Positions 34,216 through 42,545 of a DNA stretch of 64,000 bases are shown one piece after another. Position 1 is the stretch's first letter. Each line of letters begins with the position of its first letter. Position numbers and translations under genes: made by a program. Below the pieces are notes generated by a model that was not told where the DNA came from, searched no databases, and saw only the letters and a list, made by a program, of their open reading frames with translations. Source of the DNA: JAAYAY01 sp963674575. GTDB lineage: Bacteria > Planctomycetota > Planctomycetia > Pirellulales > Thermoguttaceae. Location of the stretch: the NCBI GenBank assembly GCA_963674575.2, contig CAXXQT010000008.1, positions 620,001 to 684,000 of the forward strand, given 5' to 3'.

Positions 34216-35190
34216 ATGTCCATGGATGGACGGCGAAAACCCACGTTGCTGTTGATCCTGTGCGCCGGGAGCTTGGTGTGCAGTTCGGGGTGCCATGTTT
34301 TCGATGGATTTCTCAATCGCCAGCCGCCCGCCCCGGTCTTTCCCCCCGTGTTGCAGTCGGGGGCATCGCTGTCGGACGTGATCAACGCGGTTAACAACAA
34401 CAGCCGGCGGGTCCAGTCATTTTCGACGAACGAAGCGCAGCTCTCGGGGCCGGGTATTCCGGTGGCGTTGCGGGGCACGAGTATCGTGTATGAACGCCCG
34501 AGACGCTTGCGAATTCAGGCGGGGACGGGATTCACGGGCTCGGAACTCGACGTGGGCAGCAACGACGAGATTTTCTGGTTCTGGGTGCGACGCAACGAGC
34601 CGCCTGCCGTGTTGTTCTGCCGCCACGATCAATATGCCTCGTGCGAAGCGTCGCGGATGATCCCCTTTGAGCCCTCGTGGCTGATTGAGGCCTTCGGGAT
34701 TGTGGAGTTCGACCCGAACGGGCAGCACCAGGGGCCGATCACGAGGCCAGACGGTCGGTTGGAGATAGTCACGGTGCGGCAGACTCCCTGTGGGCCCGCT
34801 ACGAAGAAAACGGTGATCGATCCGGTCACGGCGCTGGTTCATGAGCAGCATGTTTACGACTACCGGGGTAGGCCCGTTGCGAGCGTCGTGGTTCGAGAGC
34901 ATCGGCTGGATCCGCTGACGGCCGTGGTGATGCCGAAGGTCGTGGATCTTCAGTGCCCGCAGGCGGAACTGTCGATGCGTGTGAATCTGGGTAATCTGGC
35001 AATCAACCAGCCGGTTGGGAATCCGGCGTTGTGGACGATGCCGACCGGTGTGGGGCCGCTGGTCAACCTGGCGGACCCGAACTGGTATCGGGCTTTGGGG
35101 ATCCAACGTCCAGCGGGCCAATCGTCGCAGGCGGGGCCTTTGACGAGTGTTCCCTTGGATCATCGTCGGGGAGTCAACCGGCTCAGGTGA
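34216..35190 (+). CDS. LolA-like outer-membrane lipoprotein
   Basis: A 324-residue lipoprotein. The signal peptide ends in the lipobox LVCSSGC, so the mature protein starts at that Cys. The body shows a LolA-like rolled beta-sheet: INAVNNNSRRVQSFSTNEAQ, GTSIVYERPRRLRIQAG, SNDEIFWFWVRRNEP. The start at 34216 (or 34222) is chosen because it places the signal peptide correctly; earlier frames translate the repeat at 34126. LolA-fold proteins carry lipoproteins or lipids across the periplasm; this one may be anchored and help surface biogenesis. It precedes a porin gene by about 250 nt. Confidence 0.82.
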   Translation: MSMDGRRKPTLLLILCAGSLVCSSGCHVFDGFLNRQPPAPVFPPVLQSGASLSDVINAVNNNSRRVQSFSTNEAQLSGPGIPVALRGTSIVYERPRRLRIQAGTGFTGSELDVGSNDEIFWFWVRRNEPPAVLFCRHDQYASCEASRMIPFEPSWLIEAFGIVEFDPNGQHQGPITRPDGRLEIVTVRQTPCGPATKKTVIDPVTALVHEQHVYDYRGRPVASVVVREHRLDPLTAVVMPKVVDLQCPQAELSMRVNLGNLAINQPVGNPALWTMPTGVGPLVNLADPNWYRALGIQRPAGQSSQAGPLTSVPLDHRRGVNRLR

Positions 35191-35441
35191 TGGGGGCCTG
35201 CCCAGGCGTCGTCAGCGAGCGTGCATGTGAAACTAGGTAGTCTTGCGTTCGGTTGTGTGCGGAACAACCCTCACAATTTGCAGTTTCCGGTCAATTTGCC
35301 TCGTCGTCATGACCGATAGCTAGGCTATCGACCAACTGCAGTGTTGCGCGGGGGGAACTGCGACCGTCGAACGTGCGCTGAGGGTGGCGCCATTCCAGCC
35401 CCCCCAAGTTGCTCATAACCAGAGTATGGGAGTAGCAAGTC
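35191..35441 (+). promoter_or_regulatory. Leader region of the porin gene
   Basis: It contains a 7-bp perfect hairpin CGATAGC-TAG-GCTATCG at about 35313 but no clear hexamers. Confidence 0.35.
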
Positions 35442-36866
35442 ATGAGGATCGCAAAATGGGCGATCGGAGTCGCGCTGATCGGATGCGTCATGGTGAGCGT
35501 GGCAAAGGCTCAAAGTTATCCGGGGGGGCAATCTGCCGTGGAGCCGGCCTACGGCTACGCCGAGATTGACAGCACGACTGCCGAGCAGATAGGCGTCACG
35601 CAGGCGTCGTACGGGTATGCGGAGGCCGTGAACGAGACGGCGGCCCCACCCAGTGCGGCCCTAGCCTCGCCCAGTGATGCGGCCGTGGGTGGCACTTGCA
35701 GCACGTGCACCAGCGGTTGCGGCTCCTACTACGGGAGTTGCGGCGCGTCGTGCGGATCGTGCATGAGCTGCTGTCCCTTCGCTTCGGGTGACCCCATCAA
35801 CCTGTTCGACCAGTTCATCATGGGCGCCGACACGGCCCTGGACGTGGGCGGATGGATTTCCGTGGGTGGCTATGGGAACGAGTACAAAGCGGCGTCGAAC
35901 GGCCCCCTTGCCTTCAACGATCTGGGCAACGGCGTCAATGTTCACCAGCTTTGGGGCTACGTGGGCAAGGAAGCCGACACGGGCGGATGCGGATTGGACT
36001 GGGGTGGCCACATCGATTACGTATTCGGTGTCGACGGTCCCGATACCCAGGCATTCCGAGGAAGTCAGTGGGACGCGACGTGGAGCTCGGGCGATTATGG
36101 CTCGGCGATTCCCCAGGCTTACCTCGAGGTTGCCTACAACTACTTGACCGTGAAGGCCGGGTATTTCTACACGTCGATCGGCTACGAAGTGGTGCAGGCG
36201 CCGGACAACTTCTTCTTCTCCCATGCCTACACGCAGTACTACATCGAACCGTTCACGCACACGGGTGCCTTGGCTACGTACGACGGATTCGAAAACGTCA
36301 CGTTCTTCGGCGGCTGGACCGCCGGTTGGGACACGGCCTTCGAGCAAGTTGGCGACTCCAGCATGTTCCTCGGCGGCGTTTCGATCACGCCCAACGACGC
36401 CGTCACCCTGACCTATGCCACCAGCGTGGGAAAGCTTGACTACTCCGACACCCAGCCGGGCGATGTTTACATGCACAGCATCGTCATGGACTTGCAGCTC
36501 ACCGAGCGGCTCAACTGGGTCATCCAGCACGATCTGCACTATCGGAACGGGCTTCAGAACAACGTGGCTGCCGGTGGCGTCAACCAGTATCTCGTCTACG
36601 AGATCAACGATTGTTGGTCGCTGGGCGGGCGGTTCGAGTGGCTCTACGATCGGGACGGGGCGTTCGTTCAACCCGGTTTGGCGTCGGGCAGCTACTATGA
36701 AACGACTCTCGGCGTGAACTGGAAGCCCCACTCGAACGTTGTCGTCCGTCCGGAAGTGCGGTACGACTGGTTCTCCGGCACGTACCTGCCGGGTGGCCTG
36801 CCCTTCGACAACCATACGAAGGACGAACAGTTTTCGCTTGGTTTCGACGTGATCGTCCAGTTCTGA
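35442..36866 (+). CDS. Outer-membrane beta-barrel porin (BBP2-like)
   Basis: A 474-residue exported protein. The signal peptide (MRIAKWAIGVALIGCVMVSVAKA) is followed by a Tyr/Glu-rich linker, a Cys-rich segment (CSTCTSGCGSYYGSCGASCG), and from about residue 130 a beta-barrel with alternating aromatic strands: ISVGGYGNEYKAAS, LWGYVGKEADTG, LTVKAGYFYTSIGYEVV, WKPHSNVVVRPEVRYDWF. It ends in Phe (VIVQF), as outer-membrane proteins do. This matches the planctomycete BBP2/OmpL-like porin family (PF07642). The Cys-rich linker is unusual and may crosslink to the wall-like surface layer. A strong terminator follows at 36906-36949. Confidence 0.9.
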   Translation: MRIAKWAIGVALIGCVMVSVAKAQSYPGGQSAVEPAYGYAEIDSTTAEQIGVTQASYGYAEAVNETAAPPSAALASPSDAAVGGTCSTCTSGCGSYYGSCGASCGSCMSCCPFASGDPINLFDQFIMGADTALDVGGWISVGGYGNEYKAASNGPLAFNDLGNGVNVHQLWGYVGKEADTGGCGLDWGGHIDYVFGVDGPDTQAFRGSQWDATWSSGDYGSAIPQAYLEVAYNYLTVKAGYFYTSIGYEVVQAPDNFFFSHAYTQYYIEPFTHTGALATYDGFENVTFFGGWTAGWDTAFEQVGDSSMFLGGVSITPNDAVTLTYATSVGKLDYSDTQPGDVYMHSIVMDLQLTERLNWVIQHDLHYRNGLQNNVAAGGVNQYLVYEINDCWSLGGRFEWLYDRDGAFVQPGLASGSYYETTLGVNWKPHSNVVVRPEVRYDWFSGTYLPGGLPFDNHTKDEQFSLGFDVIVQF

Positions 36867-36905
36867 GCAGCGGGAAAGACGCACGTCCACCCTCAGTCAA
36901 TTCAA

Positions 36906-36949
36906 CAACGCCGGCGGTCAGTCCTGTTGACCGCCGGCGTTGTTTTTTT
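36906..36949 (+). terminator. Intrinsic terminator after the porin gene
   Basis: A perfect 15-bp stem (CAACGCCGGCGGTCA with its complement), a 7-nt loop and seven T's. Confidence 0.95.
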
Positions 36950-37142
36950 CTTGGGGTGCGTCAAGCATCGGTCTAAAGGTCGGAGTTCGGGGGTCACGTG
37001 GTTCGGAGTCCAGAGGCTAAAGGCCATTACTTGCGTCCAACCGCTACCATCTTCTTTCCCGTTCCTGGGGACGCCACCAATCCTGGACTCTTGCCCTCCC
37101 TCCTTGTTCCCTGACTGCTGACTCCTGGGCCCTGTCGCCTCG

Positions 37143-37214
37143 AAAAGCCCGGCTACGTTGGAGGGGGCTCCGACGCGGGCAGCGTTCCTGCTTCCAAGAC
37201 GTGGAGTAGCCGGG
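37143..37214. repeat. AGCCCGGCT inverted-repeat element
   Basis: AAGCCCGGCTAC (37145-) pairs with GTAGCCGGGCT (37205-). This is a stand-alone copy of the palindromic motif family. Confidence 0.65.
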
Positions 37215-37466
37215 CTGCCCCCTGAACCCTGCCCCCCGCTTCCTGCTTCTCGGCCCCCTCTTGTGGTGCATGACCTTTTTGGGGCATCCGTTCATGCTGA
37301 AACGGCAAGCAATATGCCTCAATTGCGACCTTGCTTTGCACGCAGAGTAGGCAAGCACCACTTTTTGCCGTTGTGGTTGGCATAGGTTCAGGTGTTTCAT
37401 TTTTGTCCTAAAGCGTTTCGTTAATTGAATATACGTAAGTAGGGCAAGCCTTTCTTGGGGGCCGAT

Positions 37467-37482
37467 TGGCACGCAGATTGCA
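37467..37482 (+). promoter_or_regulatory. Sigma-54 (RpoN) promoter of amt
   Basis: TGGCACGCAGATTGCA matches the consensus TGGCACG-N4-TTGCW with the exact 12-nt GG-to-GC spacing. Transcription would start near 37493, giving a leader of about 130 nt. It explains nitrogen control of the amt gene. Confidence 0.88.
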
Positions 37483-37620
37483 AAACGAATGGGCAGCACG
37501 ATGGCATGCTTAAGCGGAGCGCAACCGTAAGCATTCAGGCGGCCACTCCTGCTCCTCGGTGCACCAATCTCGCCTGCGAACAAGCAAACAATCTGGCCTG
37601 TGAGAAAAGAGAGACATTCC

Positions 37621-39118
37621 ATGAAATCATTAGTGACGAGTTGGTTTGCGCCCTTGTTGGGCGTGTTGGTAGTCGGTGTTCTTCTGGTCGGCATGGAGCG
37701 GGCCGGCTGGGCTGCGGAAGAAGCTGCTCCAGTCGAAGAAGCTGCGGTCGAGGTGGCGGTTGAGGAGCCGGCCGCCGAGGCGGAAGAGACGCCCGACACG
37801 GCGGCGACGCTTGCCACGCTGGCCTTGGATGCCGACACGCTCTGGACCTGCATCGCCGCGTTTCTGGTGTTCTTCATGCAGGCAGGTTTTGCCCTGGTGG
37901 AATGCGGTTTCACCCGAGCGAAAAATGCCTGTAACATCCTGATGAAGAACGTGATGGACTTCTCCATTGGGAGCCTTACGTTCTGGCTGGTCGGTTTCGG
38001 CCTGATGTTCGGTGCCACGAACGGCTTCTTCGGAACGACAAACTTCCTCTACGATGCCTCTGCCGCAGGTGGCGATGCTTCCACGCAGAACTTCAACTGG
38101 GCGTTCCTGATCTTCCAGACCGTTTTCTGTGCCACGGCCGCCACGATCGTCAGTGGTGCCATGGCCGAGCGAACCAAGTTTTCCGCGTACCTCTGTTACA
38201 CCGTTCTGATTACCTTGTTCGTCTACCCGATCTTCGGCTCCTGGGCCTGGGGCGGGTTGTTCGACGGTGGCGGATGGCTCGAAGGCAGGGGCTTCCTGGA
38301 CTTCGCCGGTTCGACCGTCGTTCACTCGATTGGTGGTTGGGCGGCCCTGGCAGGGGCGATCGTTCTCGGTCCGCGAATCGGCAAGTACAGCAAGAAGGGC
38401 ATCACCCCGATTCCCGGTCACAACATCCCGCTGGCCGCTCTCGGCGTGTTCATCCTTTGGCTCGGGTGGTTCGGGTTCAACCCTGGTAGCACGACTGCCA
38501 TCGGTTCGGGTAGCTTCGCCTTCATCGCCGTGACCACGAACCTGGCGGCAGCCGCCGGTGCCGTGGGGGCCATGATCTGCTCTTGGGTTCTGTTCAAGAA
38601 GCCGGATCCCTCCTTCACGCTCAACGGTGCCCTGGCCGGTCTGGTTGCGATCACCGCCGGTTGCGATTGTCTTTCTCCCATGTATGCAACGATCACCGGT
38701 GCGATTGCCGGTGTCATCGTGGTCTTCTCCTGCGTGTTCTTCGACAAGATTCGGGTCGACGATCCGGTTGGTGCGGTCTCGGTCCACGGCGTCTGTGGTG
38801 CCTGGGGCACCCTGGCGGTTGGCTCTTTTCGCCACCGAGGCAGGCCTGTTCACCGGCCACGGCGTGACCCAGTTGATCACCCAGGCCACCGGGGTGGTCG
38901 CGGCCTTCGTGTGGTCCTTCGGAGTGAGCATGGCCATCTTCCTGACGGTCAAGTACACCATCGGTCTGCGAGTCACCGCCGAGGAAGAGATCGAAGGACT
39001 CGACATCGGGGAACACGGCATCTACGCCTACCCGCCGGCCATCATCGGTGCCGGTTCCACCCCCGCCGCTCAGCCGGCGGCCAAGACTATGGCTTCTCCC
39101 GTCGCCGAGGTGAGCTGA
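37621..39118 (+). CDS. amt: Ammonium transporter Amt (contains a one-base frameshift)
   Basis: A channel-type ammonium transporter with signal peptide (WFAPLLGVLVVGVLLVG) and a Glu/Pro linker before the membrane domain. The twin histidines appear in VVHSIGGWAALAGAIVLGPR and VSVHGVCGAWGTLAVG. The reading frame changes at about 38824-38829 in the run TCTTTTCG: codons up to GTLAVG are in one frame and FATEAGLFTGHGVTQLITQ to the stop (TGA, 39116-39118) are in the next. Dropping one T of TTTT (38826-38829) restores it. The total 1498 nt is one over a multiple of three. A sequencing indel is more likely than true decay because both sides are intact. It is under a sigma-54 promoter and followed by a P-II gene. 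Confidence 0.9.
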
Positions 39119-39145
39119 TCGCCTGAGGCAATCAGCTCGCCCCAT

Positions 39146-39185
39146 GGGCGCGGCGGTGGCGTGACCGCCGCGTCCCTTTTTTTTC
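39146..39185 (+). terminator. Intrinsic terminator after amt
   Basis: CGCGGCGGT pairs with ACCGCCGCG with flanking GGG/CCC, followed by eight T's. Confidence 0.88.
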
Positions 39186-39324
39186 GCCGGTTAGTCACGG
39201 GGTTTGGTTCGGGATTACGCGGGGAGAATTCGCAGGCTCTCCCCGCCGCTCCGCACCCCCGCTCCACCCGTGACGCCGGCGTTTTGCATTGGTGGGGATC
39301 CTTTTGGCTTTTGACGTTCCTTTA

Positions 39325-39356
39325 GCCGGAACGGTCTTTTTTCCTATCCTAGAGCG
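39325..39356 (+). terminator. Hairpin with T-run before glnB
   Basis: GACGTTCC and GGAACGGTC form a stem with a 7-nt loop followed by TTTTTT. It may be a second terminator or an attenuator upstream of the P-II gene. Confidence 0.5.
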
Positions 39357-39392
39357 TCTAACTGGTAGATTTTTTTCGTCCGCCCGCCTAGG
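39350..39392. mobile_element. Remnant end of the MITE-like family
   Basis: CTAACTGGTAGATTTTTTTCGTCCGCC corresponds to one terminal repeat (compare 20162-20196 and 49464-49498), with the adjoining CTATCCTAG start of the inner hairpin. The other end is absent. It lies in the leader of glnB. Confidence 0.65.
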
Positions 39393-39428
39393 ATCAAGAC
39401 ATCCCGAGAAAAAAAGGAATCCGAGACC

Positions 39429-39776
39429 ATGAAACTGATCATTGCGATCATTCAGCCCAATCGCTTGGAGGCCGTCAAGGCCGCTCTCGCCGAGGTCGAG
39501 GTCTTCCGCCTCACGGTGATGGATGTCCAGGGGTTTGGACGCCAGCGGGGCCATACGGAGATGTACCGGGGCCACGAATTCACGGTCAACCTGGTCCGCA
39601 AAGTCCAGTTGATGATCGCCGTCAACGAGGAGTTCCTCGAACCGACGGTGGACGCGATCATCAAGGCCGGTCGGTCGGGCTCTTCTGGCGAAGTGGGCGA
39701 CGGCAAGATCTTCGTCGTGCCCATGGACGATTGTATCCGCATTCGCACGGGCGAACGGGGCGGCGAAGCGATCTGA
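39429..39776 (+). CDS. glnB: P-II nitrogen regulatory protein with Phe at the uridylylation position
   Basis: A 115-residue P-II protein. MKLIIAIIQPNRLEAVKAAL, the T-loop GFGRQRGHTEMYRG and GDGKIFVVPMDDCIRIRTGERG are all typical, so the trimer and ATP site should be intact. Residue 51, the tyrosine that GlnD uridylylates, is Phe (the run reads HEFTVNL), so this P-II cannot be uridylylated there. There is also a 3-residue insertion before the GDGK segment. The gene follows amt, and P-II proteins bind and block AmtB; control may therefore depend on ATP/ADP/2-oxoglutarate only. An AAGGAA ribosome-binding site precedes ATG 39429. Confidence 0.95.
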   Translation: MKLIIAIIQPNRLEAVKAALAEVEVFRLTVMDVQGFGRQRGHTEMYRGHEFTVNLVRKVQLMIAVNEEFLEPTVDAIIKAGRSGSSGEVGDGKIFVVPMDDCIRIRTGERGGEAI

Positions 39777-39991
39777 TGCGGCTGGCTTTCTGCGGTTGGT
39801 CCTGAAGAAAACATTCCCCCCCTCCTCTCGGCGAGCATCGCCAGCGAAAGGGGGCCGGGGAAGGGCAGCGGAATCGCCGCTGGACCGCGCCGGTTCGTCG
39901 TCTGGAAACCGAAGCTTGCACCGCCAGTTCAGGCGGGTTCTGATTCGCCCCGAGAAGCCGCTGCTTCCCGGGGCTCGTCTTTGCGCCCCTG

Positions 39992-40102
39992 CTTAGTGCT
40001 CTGTTACGTTTACGAATTGGGGTACGCCTCGATGCAATGCGTTGCCACTGGCTGACAAGCAGCCAGTGGCACCCAAAATCCTAGGTTTGACAGAGCACTA
40101 AG
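39992..40102. repeat. Nested inverted-repeat element overlapping the tatC stop
   Basis: Outer arms CTTAGTGCTCTGT (39992-40004) and ACAGAGCACTAAG (40090-40102), 13 bp perfect; inner arms TGCCACTGGCTG and CAGCCAGTGGCA. The right arm contains the tatC stop codon. Confidence 0.85.
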
Positions 40103-41150
40103 TGGCTGTTTCATCCAGGTCGTCGTAAGGACTGCGGCTGCGAGGCATGAAGAGGCACATGAGGATGCCGCCGAAGTACAGGACCGTCAGCGGCGCGGCC
40201 ATGAGGATCATGCTCGTCGGGTCCGCCGGCGTCAGGAACATGGCGATCACGAAAATCACCAGGACGGCGACTCGCCAACTGGACAGATAGGCTTGGACCG
40301 TGAACATGCCGATCCGTTCCAGAAACAGCATGACCAACGGCAGTTGGAAGCTGATGCCGAATCCGAGGGGCAGAATCAACACGAAGCTCAGCCAGTACTC
40401 AATCCGCGGATCGGGATCGATTTTGAGCATGGAGTTGAACATGAACAAGAAGTCGAGCACGGGCTGAAAGACGAAGAGAAACACGGTGGCGACGCCTGCT
40501 GCGAACAGTCCGAGGCTGATGGGCAGAAAGACGTGTATGTACTTTTTCTCGTGAGGATAGAGCCCCGCCGCCACAAATGCCCAAATCTGGTAGAAGACCC
40601 AGGGGCTGGCGAGTACCAGGCCCACGAGTAGGGCGGCTTTGATGTAGACGGCAAAGGCCTCATGCATGCTCAAGGTTGTGGGCAGCGTGTTTTCCGCCCC
40701 GACGATTGGTTGCCAAAGTGTGATGGGAACCAGTTCATCCCCCTCGGTTGAGTTTTCTCCCTTGCCAGTGGACTTGGGGGCTGTCTGATTCCCAAGGTCG
40801 ATTCCCATCTTTCGTGTGAGTTCGGTCGGACTGATCAGCATCTCTTTGGGGGCGAGTTGCCGTCTGCTTGCCTCGGCTGCAATGTCCGTGCGATATCCGT
40901 CTTTAACGAGCTCGTCGAGTCTCGACTGGACCTTGTCGTCGGCCTGTCTAGCACGAAAGTCGACCAAGGCGTTTCTCAGGGGGACCTGAATCCAGTTGAC
41001 GACGTACTTGGACGCGGGAATGCCTATCAAGAAGCCAATGACTACCCCGAGGATGGCACGCCACAGGCACGTGCGCAGCTCCTCGAGGTGTTCCCCGAAG
41101 GTCATGGTGGAATCCTGGAAGAGATCTTCGTCGCGTTTTTCTCGCGTCAT
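40098..41150 (-). CDS. tatC: Twin-arginine translocase subunit TatC with an enlarged first periplasmic loop
   Basis: A 350-residue TatC. The conserved start FGEHLEELRTCLWRA and the FVAAGLYPHEKKY glutamate-bearing loop that binds twin-arginine signals are present, as are six membrane segments (e.g. AILGVVIGFLIGIP, ALLVGLVLASPWVF, VAVLVIFVIAMFL). Typical TatC is about 250 residues; here about 90 extra residues, about 55-145, are inserted between segments 1 and 2 and are polar and charged. Several neighbours carry RR leaders (22813, 58210), consistent with need for this pathway. No tatA or tatB gene is adjacent. The stop codon is supplied by a dispersed inverted repeat. Confidence 0.92.
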   Translation of the reverse strand: MTREKRDEDLFQDSTMTFGEHLEELRTCLWRAILGVVIGFLIGIPASKYVVNWIQVPLRNALVDFRARQADDKVQSRLDELVKDGYRTDIAAEASRRQLAPKEMLISPTELTRKMGIDLGNQTAPKSTGKGENSTEGDELVPITLWQPIVGAENTLPTTLSMHEAFAVYIKAALLVGLVLASPWVFYQIWAFVAAGLYPHEKKYIHVFLPISLGLFAAGVATVFLFVFQPVLDFLFMFNSMLKIDPDPRIEYWLSFVLILPLGFGISFQLPLVMLFLERIGMFTVQAYLSSWRVAVLVIFVIAMFLTPADPTSMILMAAPLTVLYFGGILMCLFMPRSRSPYDDLDETAT

Positions 41151-41451
41151 GGCTTTGATTCTCTGTCCGAAACCCGGTTCGTTCGAGCTGAAGGCTGCCC
41201 CGTTCAGGGGGCAGGGCGGGAGGGGGAGCCGGGTGTTGTCCTAACAGGTGAATTGGTGAGAGGGGAGGGGGAAGAGGGGGAGCGGCGGGGCTGCCCAGTG
41301 GGCCCCCTCTGGGGTATACTTCCCGACAGTGAGCAGATTTCCATCATACCAGGGGCCCCGTAGACCGACAATGAACGTGCCCCCCGACAGGCTGGTCGCC
41401 GCCCAAGGGGTGGCCCGGCCTACATTGGCGAATTCAGAACAGGCCGGTTTT
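41151..41451. other. Divergent spacer between tatC and manA
   Basis: A possible -10 box TATACT is at 41315-41320 on the plus strand. Nothing else is clear; it is rich in G tracts. Confidence 0.4.
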
Positions 41452-42436
41452 ATGTCCGATCTCTATCCGCTTCGCTTTGATCCGGTTTACAAGAATTATC
41501 TCTGGGGCGGGCGACGTTTTGAGACCGTCCTGAAGCGAGATCTGCCTTCGGCCGGGATCTTCGCGGAGAGTTGGGAAATCGCCGACCATCCGGACGGGGA
41601 GAGCATCGTTTCGGCCGGTCCGCTGGCAGGTGTTTCTCTTGGCGAGATTGTGAAATTGCGGGGTGAGGCTCTGCTGGGCCGGCACGCTCCTTGCAGCGGT
41701 TTTCCCTTGCTCTTGAAGTACCTTGACGCCAACCAACACCTTTCCCTGCAGGTTCACCCCGACGATCGTTGCGCGGCGGAAATGGGGCTGGCTGATCCGG
41801 GAAAAACGGAGGCCTGGTATGTGGTCGAGGCGGAGCCGGGGAGCTGTCTTTGGGCGGGATTTGCCGAGTCGGTGGATCGTGACCAGGTGGGACAGGCGTT
41901 GCACGCTGGCGAGATCGAAGGCCTCCTGCATCGAGTTGAGCCGCAGCCGGGCGACTGTATTTTTGTGCCGGCGGGAACGGTCCATGCCATTGGGGCGGGG
42001 CTGCTCGTTGCCGAGATCCAGCAGATGAGCAAACAACACGTTTCGTCTCTCGGACTGGGGTCGCGTGGACAAGGACGGCAACCCCCCGTCCACTCCACAT
42101 CGATCAGGGAGTGCGGGCGATCGACTATTCGAGTGGACCGGTTGCACCGACTCGTGGAGTGCCCACTGACAAGCCGCATGTGACGCATCTGGTCCAGTGC
42201 GAGCAATTCCTGCTCGATCGTTGGCAGGTGGAGGGCGAGGAAGTGATACGTGGCGGGGGGGGATTGCTTCCGGATCAGTGACGGTGGTCGGTGGGGCAGA
42301 ACTGGCGGTGGAAGGCGACTTTGGTCCGCCGCTCGGACGGGGGCAGACGCTGCTTCTGCCCGCCTGCTTGGGGGAGGTGAAGCTGGCCTCGATCGGGCAG
42401 CCACCGGCCCGGTTCCTTGTGGCTTCTCTTCCTTGA
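41452..42436 (+). CDS. manA: Type I mannose-6-phosphate isomerase, interrupted by three homopolymer frameshifts
   Basis: A cupin-type phosphomannose isomerase. MSDLYPLRFDPVYKNYLWGGRRFE, then LLLKYLDANQHLSLQVHPDD and PAGTVHAIGAGLLVAEIQQ give the zinc-binding Gln, His and Glu set. After EIQQMS the coding frame moves: an extra A in AAA near 42033, an extra C in a 6-C run near 42080, and one G missing in the 8-G run near 42258. Restoring these gives NNTFRL..DWGRVDKDGNPRPLHIDQGV and the C-terminal VTVVGGAELAVEG. Total 985 nt is one above a multiple of three, as the net change predicts. All sit in homopolymers, so the gene is probably intact and misread. It interconverts fructose-6-phosphate and mannose-6-phosphate for surface glycan synthesis. 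Confidence 0.87.
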
Positions 42437-42545
42437 TATCTCCTCATTTTCTGCGACTTCCCGTAACACACTCGTCAGAAACCGACCTCAATAGGTGGGA
42501 GGTGGGCGGTAGTGATGGGCAAAATGTCACCATGGGGGAGTCACC

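Noticed and set aside
38627..39118. Separate gene at the end of amt
   Set aside because: It is the shifted C-terminal part of the ammonium transporter.
39281..39294. Sigma-54 promoter before glnB (GGCGTTTTGC)
   Set aside because: Spacing between GG and GC is 8 rather than 12.
42197..42436. Separate small gene downstream of manA
   Set aside because: Its protein (TVVGGAELAVEG and following) is the C-terminus of manA displaced by homopolymer indels.
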